Part shown: one piece after another, positions 56,740 through 64,000 of the stretch
Layout: each line of letters starts with the position of its first letter
Numbering within the stretch: position 1 is the first letter of the stretch
Source: Fischerella sp. PCC 9605
GTDB lineage: Bacteria; Cyanobacteriota; Cyanobacteriia; Cyanobacteriales; Nostocaceae
Length of the DNA: 64,000 bases
Assembly (NCBI RefSeq): GCF_000517105.1
Contig: NZ_KI912148.1
Span: forward strand, 1,048,518 to 1,112,517
Direction: 5' to 3'
The notes under the pieces: model-generated
What the model saw: the letters and a program-made list of their open reading frames with translations, nothing else
What the model was told of the DNA's origin: nothing
Databases searched by the model: none
Translations under genes and position numbers: made by a program

Positions 56740-57708
56740 TCAGATATTTTCGATTATCGTTGCTTTTTTCGGCAATTTAGCTTCCCTTTGCCCAGCAGTA
56801 CGCGCTCTCGCAGTAAACAATCCAATGGGAGTATTTAATAAGTCTACAAGAGAAGCTTTGCCGGCTAAAGCCTTGAAACTATCTCTTGGTAATTCCTTCA
56901 ATAACCAACGCGCTAACCGATAGCTGCATTCTTTTAGTGTAATGTCTCGCATTAACTCTATGCCGTACAACTCGTGCAGATAGCGATTTGAACGTCCATA
57001 GCGCCGCCATTGACTTTGTAATTCCCTAAGTGTAGTACGGTGGCGGTGTTGTACGATCGCCCCAGAAGCAAATTCCAAACGCCCGATATTTTCCCGTTGA
57101 ATCCGCCAGCAGATATCGGCATCACCCCCGGTGGTAAGATAGGGACGAAACAAACCCGCTTTTTCTAAGGCTTGCCGCCTAATCGCCAAATTCGCAGTTT
57201 GACCGTAGGGACAAAACTTATGGGCAAGTGTATGTTTTTGCGATAAGGTTTCTTGGCGCTCAGCAAATACTTCTAGCAAGCTTTGTCCGGGTAGTGCCGT
57301 AATTTCACCCGCGACAATTGCTACGTCATCATTGACAAAAGGCACAATTAATGCATGTAACCACTCTGGTTGAGGGCGACAATCAGCATCAGTAAAGGCA
57401 ATTATCTCACCACTAGCGGCGCGAATACCTGTGTTGCGGGCGGCATAGGAACTTTGAATTTGCTTTTCGCTTAAAGGACGAATTAGTAAAGGGGAACTTT
57501 CGGCTGTTTGTTGCAGGAGAACATAAGTGCGATCGCTACTATTATTGTCTACCAGCAAATATTCTACCTGTTGTTTTGGGTAAGTTTGAGCCAACAAACA
57601 ATCGATTAACTCTGGTAAATCTGCTGCGCCATTATAAATAGGAATAACCACCGATACCTTGGGTAAAAAAGCATCGGTGGTAACTGTGTTAACTAAATTG
57701 TCATTCAT
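56740..57708 (-). CDS. GT2-family glycosyltransferase
   Basis: A 322-residue GT-A enzyme. It opens with VSVVIPIYNGAADLPELIDCL, then the nucleotide-sugar pocket and metal-binding DAD in FTDADCRPQPEWL and, further on, GGDADICWRIQ. No membrane helices, so it is soluble or peripheral. Such enzymes build exopolysaccharide or glycolipid. The acceptor is unknown and no capsule genes adjoin. Confidence 0.88.
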   Translation of the reverse strand: MNDNLVNTVTTDAFLPKVSVVIPIYNGAADLPELIDCLLAQTYPKQQVEYLLVDNNSSDRTYVLLQQTAESSPLLIRPLSEKQIQSSYAARNTGIRAASGEIIAFTDADCRPQPEWLHALIVPFVNDDVAIVAGEITALPGQSLLEVFAERQETLSQKHTLAHKFCPYGQTANLAIRRQALEKAGLFRPYLTTGGDADICWRIQRENIGRLEFASGAIVQHRHRTTLRELQSQWRRYGRSNRYLHELYGIELMRDITLKECSYRLARWLLKELPRDSFKALAGKASLVDLLNTPIGLFTARARTAGQREAKLPKKATIIENI

Positions 57709-57719
57709 AGATTTGAGAT

Positions 57720-57885
57720 TTTGGATTGGGAATTGTTAGTGGATGATTGTTGATTGTTGATGGTTGGTTGTTACATAGACGAGGCTGCGCGGTCTTGGGG
57801 GTTTCCCCCATGAGCGACTGCGAACTCGGAGGGCTTCGGTGCACGGTACAACAAACAACTAACAACAAACAACTTTCTAATTCCT
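57720..57885. repeat. Heptamer and dispersed repeats before the GT2 gene
   Basis: TTGTTAG/TTGTTGA heptamers, a GC-rich dispersed piece (GGTCTTGGGGGTTTCCCCCA, about 57792-57811) and AACAACT units fill the gap between the protease and GT2 genes. Confidence 0.65.
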
Positions 57886-57915
57886 AGTATTCCCAAATCC
57901 TCATCTTGACTAAAG

Positions 57916-59256
57916 CTAAAATCGCAAATCACTAGCGCCAAAGCTTGTCGGTTTTTGGGAGGTTTGATTTTGCAAAGGTTGGGCTAAGCGATTGTTGGAG
58001 AGAATTGTCAAAGCACGGGTATACTGAGGATCGTTTTGAGTTCCCAACAAATTTGGGTTAGATGCTAACTGGCGTTGTTGTTCTTGTGTCAAATCTAATT
58101 TAATATCTGGTGCAATTCCCTTATGGTTAATATCTGTTCCTTTAGGAGTGTAATAATGGGCAATGGTAATTGCCACACCGGAACCATCTGCGAGTTCATG
58201 TACTGATTGCACTAAGGCTTTGCCAAAGGTTTTACTGCCGACTACTATTGCTCGTTTATTATCTTTGAGTGCACCTGCGAGGATTTCGCTGGCGCTAGCT
58301 GAATTATTGTCTACTAAGACCACCAAGGGGCGATTTGTGAGAGCCGTGTGATTGGCTTTGCTTACTTCGCTTCCACCTTTGCGGTCTACCGTACGGACAA
58401 TTGAACCATCGTTCATCCACATCCGGGCAATTTCAATACTCGATTGCAACAAACCGCCGGGATTACCACGTAAATCTAGAACAAAGCCATTTACTTGCTT
58501 GCCGTTCAAATCGCGGATAGCTCGTCGCATCTGGTCTGAGGCGTGAGCGCTGAACTCTCGCAAGCGAATATAACCAATACGGCGATTACCTTCTTGCTTC
58601 AGTTCATAACGCACTGTGGGTACTTCAATATTAGCCCTTGTCAACTTCAGATCAAAAGCACTCCGTCCATCCCTTTCCAAGCGCAAAGTCACCATTGTAC
58701 CCGCCCGACCGCGAATCAGCTTGGAAGCATCTTCGATTTTCATCTGACCGGTGGGTTTGCCATCAATTGCCACAATCTCATCTCCAGGCTTGATTCCTGC
58801 CTTGATTGCTGGCGAATTTTCTAAGGCTTCTACAACCACTAGTCGCTTGTTTGTTTCATTCACCTCCATCCGAATGCCAATTCCAGAGACTTCCCCAGAT
58901 GTTTGGCTGGTTAAGGCTTCAAACTGTTTGGGATCCATGAATCGAGTATATGGGTCCCCTAGCTTTTGTAAGGCTTCGCGGATAGCAACGTAAGCTTCTT
59001 CACGGGAAGAATAGTTTTTGCTCAACAGGCTCAATCTCATTGTTTGCCAATTTTGGCGGTTAAAAGAGCCGTCTACATATTCACGATTTACTAGTTGCCA
59101 GACTTGGTCAACTACTTGTTTTGGGCTATCTTGTAGTGCTGCCCGAACAGAACGACACCAACCCGGCCCAAATACAGACAGTGTAGCTGTGGTGGCGATC
59201 GCCCCCCCAATCAAAGCTACTTGCATTGGCGAGTAACGTTTTGCAGATTGTTTCAT
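57916..59256 (-). CDS. Carboxyl-terminal processing protease (S41 family)
   Basis: A 446-residue exported protease from MKQSAKRYSPMQ. N-terminal membrane or signal segment (ALIGGAIATTATLSVFG), the CTP N-domain, a PDZ domain (GIGIRMEV, SPAIKAGIKPGDEIVAIDG), and the catalytic core with Ser in DNNSASASEILAGAL and Lys in GSKTFGKALVQSV. In cyanobacteria such proteases (CtpA/B/C) mature the D1 protein or other exported proteins. Which paralogue this is cannot be told here. The frame continues to 59298, but the ATG at 59256 is preferred. Confidence 0.92.
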   Translation of the reverse strand: MKQSAKRYSPMQVALIGGAIATTATLSVFGPGWCRSVRAALQDSPKQVVDQVWQLVNREYVDGSFNRQNWQTMRLSLLSKNYSSREEAYVAIREALQKLGDPYTRFMDPKQFEALTSQTSGEVSGIGIRMEVNETNKRLVVVEALENSPAIKAGIKPGDEIVAIDGKPTGQMKIEDASKLIRGRAGTMVTLRLERDGRSAFDLKLTRANIEVPTVRYELKQEGNRRIGYIRLREFSAHASDQMRRAIRDLNGKQVNGFVLDLRGNPGGLLQSSIEIARMWMNDGSIVRTVDRKGGSEVSKANHTALTNRPLVVLVDNNSASASEILAGALKDNKRAIVVGSKTFGKALVQSVHELADGSGVAITIAHYYTPKGTDINHKGIAPDIKLDLTQEQQRQLASNPNLLGTQNDPQYTRALTILSNNRLAQPLQNQTSQKPTSFGASDLRF

Positions 59257-59563
59257 GTATATTAGCTGGAATACATTGTGTTGTTGACAGTTTAGCAATC
59301 AGAGCTTTCCAGAAATTGATAGTTGTCCTGTTAGACTATACTTTCTTCATCCTTTTATCCTTTAAGTTTTCCTGAAAATACTGGATTATTTTTCAAGGAC
59401 TTTTCCCGCATTAGTCAACTTGCTCAGTCAGCTTACTGCATTAGTATGACACTTTCATCAGTGTCACAATTGCACTCATTATTACCTAATACCAATTATT
59501 GCTGGATTAATTAATTCTAAAGATTAAAAAACTTAAGTAATTTAAATTTTATATAAAAAAGCC
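59257..59563. other. Divergent promoter region, protease and DUF218 genes
   Basis: AT-rich, with no hairpin or repeat array noticed. Confidence 0.5.
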
Positions 59564-60262
59564 ATGAACCGTAAAGTTAAAACTGTTAGAAGTATTCCCT
59601 CTACAAATTCATTAGGAAATAAGTCACAAATTTTACAAAAATTTGCGATAGGACTCAGTGTTATCATTGGCGTCTGGCTTGTGTCTATAACAATAATTTT
59701 AGTTTCAGTTTCCTCTAAGCCAGTAGATGCATTTTTTGTACTTGGTGGCAGTATTCAGCGGGAAATATATATAGCCAAGTTAACAAAACAATCCCCACCA
59801 ACCCCAATTTTAATTTCTCAAGGTTCTCCAGATCCATGTATTTGGCTAATTTTTGAAAGAGAAGCAGCTTCAATGAGAAATGTTTGGTTGGAGAAATGTG
59901 CTCGTTCAACTTTTGATAACTTTTACTATGCTATCCCTATTTTGCGTCGCTGGCATGTGAATAAAGTTATGCTAGTTACTTCCCCAACACACTTGCCAAG
60001 AGCAAAGTGGTTAGCACAAATTCTTTTGGGCGCGCATGGCATTTGGGTAGAAACAGAAACTGTACAAGAACAAGGTATTCCTGGTAATCGCGAGTCTTGG
60101 CCAAAAACTGGACTGGATGTAACGCGCAGCTTGGTTTGGGCAGGGTTAAGTCAGATCATTCAGCCACAATGCTCGCAAGTCATAAAACTGACAGATGTGA
60201 ATATGGAAGCTTGGCAGCGTCGCGGTTTTAAGTGTGAGCGACAGGGGAATCTTAAATTATGA
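59564..60262 (+). CDS. DUF218/YdcF-like membrane-anchored protein
   Basis: A 232-residue protein with an N-terminal membrane anchor (about residues 27-50: FAIGLSVIIGVWLVSITIIL), then the DUF218 fold: VDAFFVLGGSIQREIYIAKL, PILISQGSPDPC, STFDNFYYAIPIL and VMLVTSPTHLPRAKWLAQI. DUF218 (SanA/ElyC/YdcF) proteins act in the envelope with unsettled roles. The start lacks a clear ribosome site. It is convergent with recJ, separated by ATTATGA-type repeats. Confidence 0.8.
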   Translation: MNRKVKTVRSIPSTNSLGNKSQILQKFAIGLSVIIGVWLVSITIILVSVSSKPVDAFFVLGGSIQREIYIAKLTKQSPPTPILISQGSPDPCIWLIFEREAASMRNVWLEKCARSTFDNFYYAIPILRRWHVNKVMLVTSPTHLPRAKWLAQILLGAHGIWVETETVQEQGIPGNRESWPKTGLDVTRSLVWAGLSQIIQPQCSQVIKLTDVNMEAWQRRGFKCERQGNLKL

Positions 60263-60290
60263 ATTATGAATTATGAATTATGAATTGGGA
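60256..60290. repeat. ATTATGA heptamer array
   Basis: Four consecutive ATTATGA units between the convergent DUF218 and recJ genes. Confidence 0.85.
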
Positions 60291-60302
60291 ACTTGCCGTG
60301 AT

Positions 60303-62792
60303 TCATCGTTCAGCGTTCATAATTTTTGCGATCGCTTGAATAGTTGATAGAGGTACTTCGGCGAAATACTCGCGCTGAAATTGTTCTTCGCGGACGGCGG
60401 CTAAAAATTTGGCAATGGCAATCTCTGCAAGTGTTGATTCAGGGTTTGGCTGCTGGTTGATGTGCAAATTACGATCTTGTCGCTGGACGATAAAACCCAC
60501 AGATTTCAAAGCTTTGAATCCTAAATACAAACTTTGGTCACTGATACCGAGTTTCTGTAAAAATTGGATGCGGGTGGCTGATTGATTAGTACGGCTGAGA
60601 TATTTAGCAATTCCTACGAGTGTGAGCCATATTTCCTCTGGGGGTTTGTGTTTGGGTTTAGACCATGCGATCGCCAATGGTTGTTGATTGTAAAGCGATC
60701 GCCTCAACCACGCTCGTAAATCATCCCAACTAGTAGGGCATTCTTTTAAAAGGAGTGGAACAGATGTAGAGACGCGCCATGGCGCGTCTGGGATATTGCG
60801 CCAGTCCAAAATTAATACTGAGTGGTGAGTGAGTCGTGTAGATGTTTCACTAGAACGTACCGCAATTAATCGAATTTCGTAGCGTTTTTTAAAGGTATTG
60901 TAGTCTAATTCTGCAATGCAATCACATCGTCCCAATGGCAATTCATCCTTATAATGTCCCCACCACACACCGGGGAAAGGGCTTCTTGTAGAATCATCGC
61001 GAATATCAAACTCGGTTTTTATGTACTGTACCTTTTTCCCCTGCCAATCCTGCTGATTGCGATGCCAAGCATTTTCAAACCAGCAGTTTTGAATTAGCAA
61101 TTTTGGTACAGGATTGCCCATACCGCAGGGTTCCAAGAGTTTCAGTTCCAAAAATAACTCTTTCCCTAAATCTGCTACCGTTACCGTCAAGTCTGCTTGC
61201 ACTGTTGGTGCTTGAGTTGCACCGCCCAAAGTTTGCCGTAACTGTTGGTTAATCGCCTCTGTAAACAAAGGAATATTCTCTACAGGTAGACTCAAACCCG
61301 CGGCATAAGGATGTCCACCAAAACGATGCAACAGATGGGCTTGATTTTTCACGAGTTGGTATAAATCAACCGAGTTGACTGAACGGGCAGAACCTCTTGC
61401 TAAAAGAAGATGGGGTGGTGGGGTGGTGGGGTGGTGGGGTGCTTTTTTCTCCCCATCTCCCAATCTCCCCATTGCCGACGGACAGTCGCCCCAAGTCGGG
61501 GAACCCGCCCACGGCGCTGTCCTCCCTAATCCCCACTCCCTGGCGGTCGTGGGGGCCCCGAGTTCCCCATCTTGCCTTTCACCTATCCCCTCCGTACTCA
61601 ACAAAATCGTCGGTCTTCCTGTCTCCTGCGCTACCTGCCCTGCTACCAAGCCCAAGACACCAACAGCCCACTGGGGGTCTGACAAGACGATGACGCTGGT
61701 GGTGGATAAGTCCATTTGGCTGAGCTTTTGGTTTACTTGCTGGGCAACTTCTTTTTGTAAGGACTTGCGGCGGGAGTTTGCTAATTCTGTTGCCTCTGCT
61801 AGCTGATTGACACGCTTGTGGTCGCGGCTTGTCAGTAATTCTACGCAAAAACTGGCATCTCCTTGAATGCGGCTAACAGCATTAATGCGGGGGCCGAGAC
61901 CAAAAGAAATATCTGTAGGGCGATCGCCACTTTTCTGGCACAACTCCAACAATCGACCTACTCCCGGACGTCGCCGCTGGGTCGGAGTTTTTTTAAAATC
62001 TTCTTGCAGTCGCCCAATTCCCAACTGTGCCAAATAACGACAATCTCCACTCAACTGCACTAGATCGGCAATTAGACCTACTGCTACTAAATCCCACAAA
62101 TCTTCTAGAGGCTGTTGCGGGATATCAGGCAAAGCTTGATACAGGGCTTCCACCAACTTGTAAGCCACCGCAACCCCGGAAAGATGAAACAACTGATGGT
62201 CACTTGGCAAATAGCGAGGATTGATGATGGCTGTGACTGGCGGACGCTCTACTGGCAAGGTGTGGTGATCGGTAACAATAACATCGATATCTTGCTGCTT
62301 TGCATAAGTAATTTCACTAATATTTGTACTACCGGTATCGCAAGTCACGATTAACTTACAGCCTTGCTCGCCTAAATTGTCAATGCCAGGACAGTTAAGT
62401 CCGTGAGATTCCGTAAGTCGATTGGGAATATAGTAAATTAACTGCGTATTTTGCACAAAGAACTGACCCAAGCCATCCCACAATACAGCAGTGGAAGTGA
62501 TACCGTCAGCATCGAAATCTCCCCAAATGGCGATTTTTTCAGCTGCTTTCCATGCTTTTTGCAACCGTTCTACTGCCAGTTGCATTTCTTGTCCAAATTC
62601 AAACGGACTCGCTGATTGATAAGTTTTGGAATCAAGGAAAGCTGCAAGCTGTGGGATTCCCCGTATACCTCGTTGCCATAGCAACTGCGCTGCATACTGT
62701 CCGCTGGATGCGGATACGTATTGCTTGACAGCTTGCAGGAACCATTCGGGTGGTTGTTCAGTTGAGGTCAAAATCCACTGCTGTTCAGGCAT
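60303..62792 (-). CDS. recJ: Single-stranded-DNA-specific exonuclease RecJ with repeat insertions
   Basis: An 829-residue protein, longer than most RecJ (about 570-800). DHH core: GDFDADGITS near 91-100, TCDTGS, VTDHHTLP near 173 and GLGPRINAVSR; DHHA1 domain ends in HRFGGHPYAAGLSL. Two pieces do not look like RecJ. Residues about 408-461 are the translation of the inverted 101-bp element (61467-61568) and a heptamer array, joining GRPTILLSTE to ARGSARSVN. NIPDAPWRVST near 668 is the 30-bp palindrome (about 60765-60794). RecJ degrades single-stranded DNA 5' to 3' in repair, helped by SSB. All catalytic motifs survive the insertions. Confidence 0.93.
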   Translation of the reverse strand: MPEQQWILTSTEQPPEWFLQAVKQYVSASSGQYAAQLLWQRGIRGIPQLAAFLDSKTYQSASPFEFGQEMQLAVERLQKAWKAAEKIAIWGDFDADGITSTAVLWDGLGQFFVQNTQLIYYIPNRLTESHGLNCPGIDNLGEQGCKLIVTCDTGSTNISEITYAKQQDIDVIVTDHHTLPVERPPVTAIINPRYLPSDHQLFHLSGVAVAYKLVEALYQALPDIPQQPLEDLWDLVAVGLIADLVQLSGDCRYLAQLGIGRLQEDFKKTPTQRRRPGVGRLLELCQKSGDRPTDISFGLGPRINAVSRIQGDASFCVELLTSRDHKRVNQLAEATELANSRRKSLQKEVAQQVNQKLSQMDLSTTSVIVLSDPQWAVGVLGLVAGQVAQETGRPTILLSTEGIGERQDGELGAPTTAREWGLGRTAPWAGSPTWGDCPSAMGRLGDGEKKAPHHPTTPPPHLLLARGSARSVNSVDLYQLVKNQAHLLHRFGGHPYAAGLSLPVENIPLFTEAINQQLRQTLGGATQAPTVQADLTVTVADLGKELFLELKLLEPCGMGNPVPKLLIQNCWFENAWHRNQQDWQGKKVQYIKTEFDIRDDSTRSPFPGVWWGHYKDELPLGRCDCIAELDYNTFKKRYEIRLIAVRSSETSTRLTHHSVLILDWRNIPDAPWRVSTSVPLLLKECPTSWDDLRAWLRRSLYNQQPLAIAWSKPKHKPPEEIWLTLVGIAKYLSRTNQSATRIQFLQKLGISDQSLYLGFKALKSVGFIVQRQDRNLHINQQPNPESTLAEIAIAKFLAAVREEQFQREYFAEVPLSTIQAIAKIMNAER
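60765..60794. repeat. 30-bp palindromic repeat inside recJ
   Basis: AGACGCGCCATGGCGCGTCT (60770-60789) is a perfect 20-bp palindrome. The first 25 bases equal those of the 3896-3925 copy apart from the inner R/Y pair. Confidence 0.85.
61409..61568. repeat. Heptamer array plus inverted 101-bp element inside recJ (copy 3)
   Basis: GGGGTGGT units (61411-61441) are followed by CTCCCCA units and the reverse complement of the 101-bp core (61467-61568). This copy is 102 bp, with CTCCCTGGCGG in place of the shorter segment of copies 1 and 2. The reading frame of recJ stays open through all of it. Confidence 0.9.
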
Positions 62793-62797
62793 ATTGT

Positions 62798-63433
62798 TTA
62801 TACGGGAGAATCTTCTTGGCGTTGAGATTCACTCATGAGGACATTAAGGGCAACTTCATTAGTAATAGCTTCAGCTTTACGAGTGCGGATAGGACGCGAT
62901 GATTTCCTATAACCTGCTCTTTCGGCTTTTTGACGTTCGTAATCAATTAGTCTGCCATAATATTCATGCCTGCTTAAATTCATCGACAAGAAAACATGTT
63001 GGCGGATATTACCAAATCCTTTGCGGCGAAAAAACTTCACCGCTGGAACATTTTCTGGATCGGTGTCTACCAACATAAATCTAGCCCCATCTTCGATCAT
63101 GCGGGCAATGACAGTATCAACTAGTTTATCTCCCACGCCACGCCGTTGAAATTTTGGACTCACTCCTAACCAGAGAATATATCCATAAGTCCAGGATGCC
63201 TTTGTGATGATAGTTCCTAAAACAAATCCTGCTAGTTCCCCATCAATTTCGGCAACAAGACAGTATTCTGGATCGGTGTTGTAAAGTCCAATCACTTCCC
63301 ACTCATCCCAGCAACGATATAGATAGGGATATAAATCGCTGGTAAATAATTCTTCTCCCAAATGATAAACAGGGGCTATGTCATCAATTCCTAATTCGCG
63401 GACATAAACCGCATCAAATTCATCTGAATGCAT
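62798..63433 (-). CDS. GNAT family N-acetyltransferase
   Basis: A 211-residue protein from ATG 63433 (MHSDEFDAVYVREL). Acetyl-CoA loop SPKFQRRGVGDKLVDTVIARM, then VPAVKFFRRKGF, typical RimI-like GNAT features. A basic C-terminal tail (YRKSSRPIRTRKAEA) is less common. The frame upstream to 63493 is translation of the GTTGTTT heptamer array. It ends 6 bp before the recJ start on the same strand, so the two are likely co-transcribed. Confidence 0.88.
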   Translation of the reverse strand: MHSDEFDAVYVRELGIDDIAPVYHLGEELFTSDLYPYLYRCWDEWEVIGLYNTDPEYCLVAEIDGELAGFVLGTIITKASWTYGYILWLGVSPKFQRRGVGDKLVDTVIARMIEDGARFMLVDTDPENVPAVKFFRRKGFGNIRQHVFLSMNLSRHEYYGRLIDYERQKAERAGYRKSSRPIRTRKAEAITNEVALNVLMSESQRQEDSPV

Positions 63434-63435
63434 AA

Positions 63436-63525
63436 AATAATATTGTTGTTTGTTTTTTGTTGTTTGTTGTTTGTTGTTTGTTGTATGGAACAACCATTAA
63501 CAAACAACTACCAACCATCAACAAA
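63436..63525. repeat. GTTGTTT heptamer array
   Basis: About seven GTTGTTT units followed by complementary-type AACAAAC units, upstream of the acetyltransferase gene. Confidence 0.8.
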
Positions 63526-63530
63526 TTCCT

Positions 63531-64000
63531 TCACAGGGATACCTCTTGGATCGTAGCGAGATTCAGTAAGTTAGTGCCCACTGGATGTGAAGGAGATTTT
63601 GCTTTTGATGTTTGTTCAGAATTAAGCTGAGGGCGATCGCACCTCTTCGCAAATTGGCAATATTCACAAGCTTTGCTACCCTCTGGCACTTGCGGAAAAT
63701 CTTTCCCCTGATAATAATTTTCCAGCCAACGAGTTAATTTACTTAACAGTTGCGTAAGTTTTTTAGCCGTTTTCTCATGTTGGGCGGTATTATAACTAAA
63801 TTTTATACTCTGTGGTTTACCTTCAGACTGGACAAACCAGTACGTCATTGAAATATTTTCTGGCTGATAATCGCTGGTTTCAGCTAATACGTACGTATAA
63901 AGGCGTGTCTGCCAATTTTGTTCTAACTTACGTTTATTGGGCAGTTTAGGATGAGTCTTCCAGTCGAGAATTTGTGCTTGCTGGGGATCTGCAATCAATA
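63531..64000 (-). CDS. PD-(D/E)XK nuclease family protein, C-terminal part
   Basis: The frame is open at the right edge, so only the last 156 or so residues are seen. ILDWKTHPKLPN is the D-x-K motif of PD-(D/E)XK nucleases (PDDEXK_1 type), followed by QNWQTRLYTYVLA and the late C-x2-C...C cluster (ACEYCQFAKRCDRP) that in AddB/Cas4-like members can bind an Fe-S cluster. Full-length relatives are about 250-300 residues. It would be a DNA nuclease, with recJ nearby. Confidence 0.8.
   Translation of the reverse strand, partial: LIADPQQAQILDWKTHPKLPNKRKLEQNWQTRLYTYVLAETSDYQPENISMTYWFVQSEGKPQSIKFSYNTAQHEKTAKKLTQLLSKLTRWLENYYQGKDFPQVPEGSKACEYCQFAKRCDRPQLNSEQTSKAKSPSHPVGTNLLNLATIQEVSL

Overview
The window looks like chromosomal DNA of a filamentous, probably heterocyst-forming cyanobacterium (Nostocales-like). 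Evidence seen directly: frequent GCGATCGC (HIP1) octamers; many short tandemly repeated heptamer arrays (STRR-type); a LexA gene with an Anabaena-type operator; LL-diaminopimelate aminotransferase (DapL); and several cyanobacterial-type conserved proteins. The genus cannot be fixed from sequence reading alone.

Layout. 1-6650: the end of a NACHT-type NTPase, a GT1 glycosyltransferase, a sorbosone-dehydrogenase-like lipoprotein, a HEAT-repeat protein, a GNAT acetyltransferase and an AmpG-like MFS permease with a small membrane partner. 7090-22392: a DNA phosphorothioation (Dnd) island. It holds a dnd-associated methyltransferase, dndE, dndD and a frameshifted dndC on the minus strand, then divergent dndB followed by a GIY-YIG-like protein and an unrecognised 324-residue protein on the plus strand. 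After these come dnd-associated protein 4, a Methyltransf_19 protein, a second and frameshifted DndD-like SMC ATPase with a tiny partner, and a Dnd-type restriction helicase. dndA is not in the window. 22505-25161: lexA with its own operator, argF and tRNA-Thr(TGT). 25162-37627: mostly metabolic genes (phosphoesterase, amidohydrolase, AEC transporter, BKACE enzyme, aldehyde dehydrogenase, hisS, alpha/beta hydrolase, MDR reductase, a broken RidA-family gene, SDR, lumenal pentapeptide protein). 38889-40124: dapL. 40746-48175: a signalling cluster on the minus strand (PAS histidine kinase, CheR-PAS, two CheB methylesterases, RsbRD-type histidine kinase) with no CheA or chemoreceptor beside it. 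48444-64000: peptide ABC ATPase, ssb, FAD monooxygenase, sugar-type ABC ATPase, response regulator, GAF protein, GT2, C-terminal processing protease, DUF218 protein, recJ, GNAT acetyltransferase and the end of a PD-(D/E)XK nuclease.

The most striking layer is repetitive DNA. Heptamer arrays fill many gaps and also lie in-frame inside genes for a GNAT, an ABC ATPase and RecJ. A 101-bp dispersed element occurs twice between genes and once, inverted, inside recJ. A 30-bp palindrome occurs once between genes and once each inside dndD and recJ. A diverged 21-bp tandem repeat forms two arrays about 8 kb apart in opposite orientation. Three genes (dndC, the second dndD-like gene, ridA) carry frameshifts. 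If these are real, the modification arm of the Dnd island may be decaying while its restriction-associated genes remain, which would be a notable state. If they are sequencing errors, the island is probably intact.
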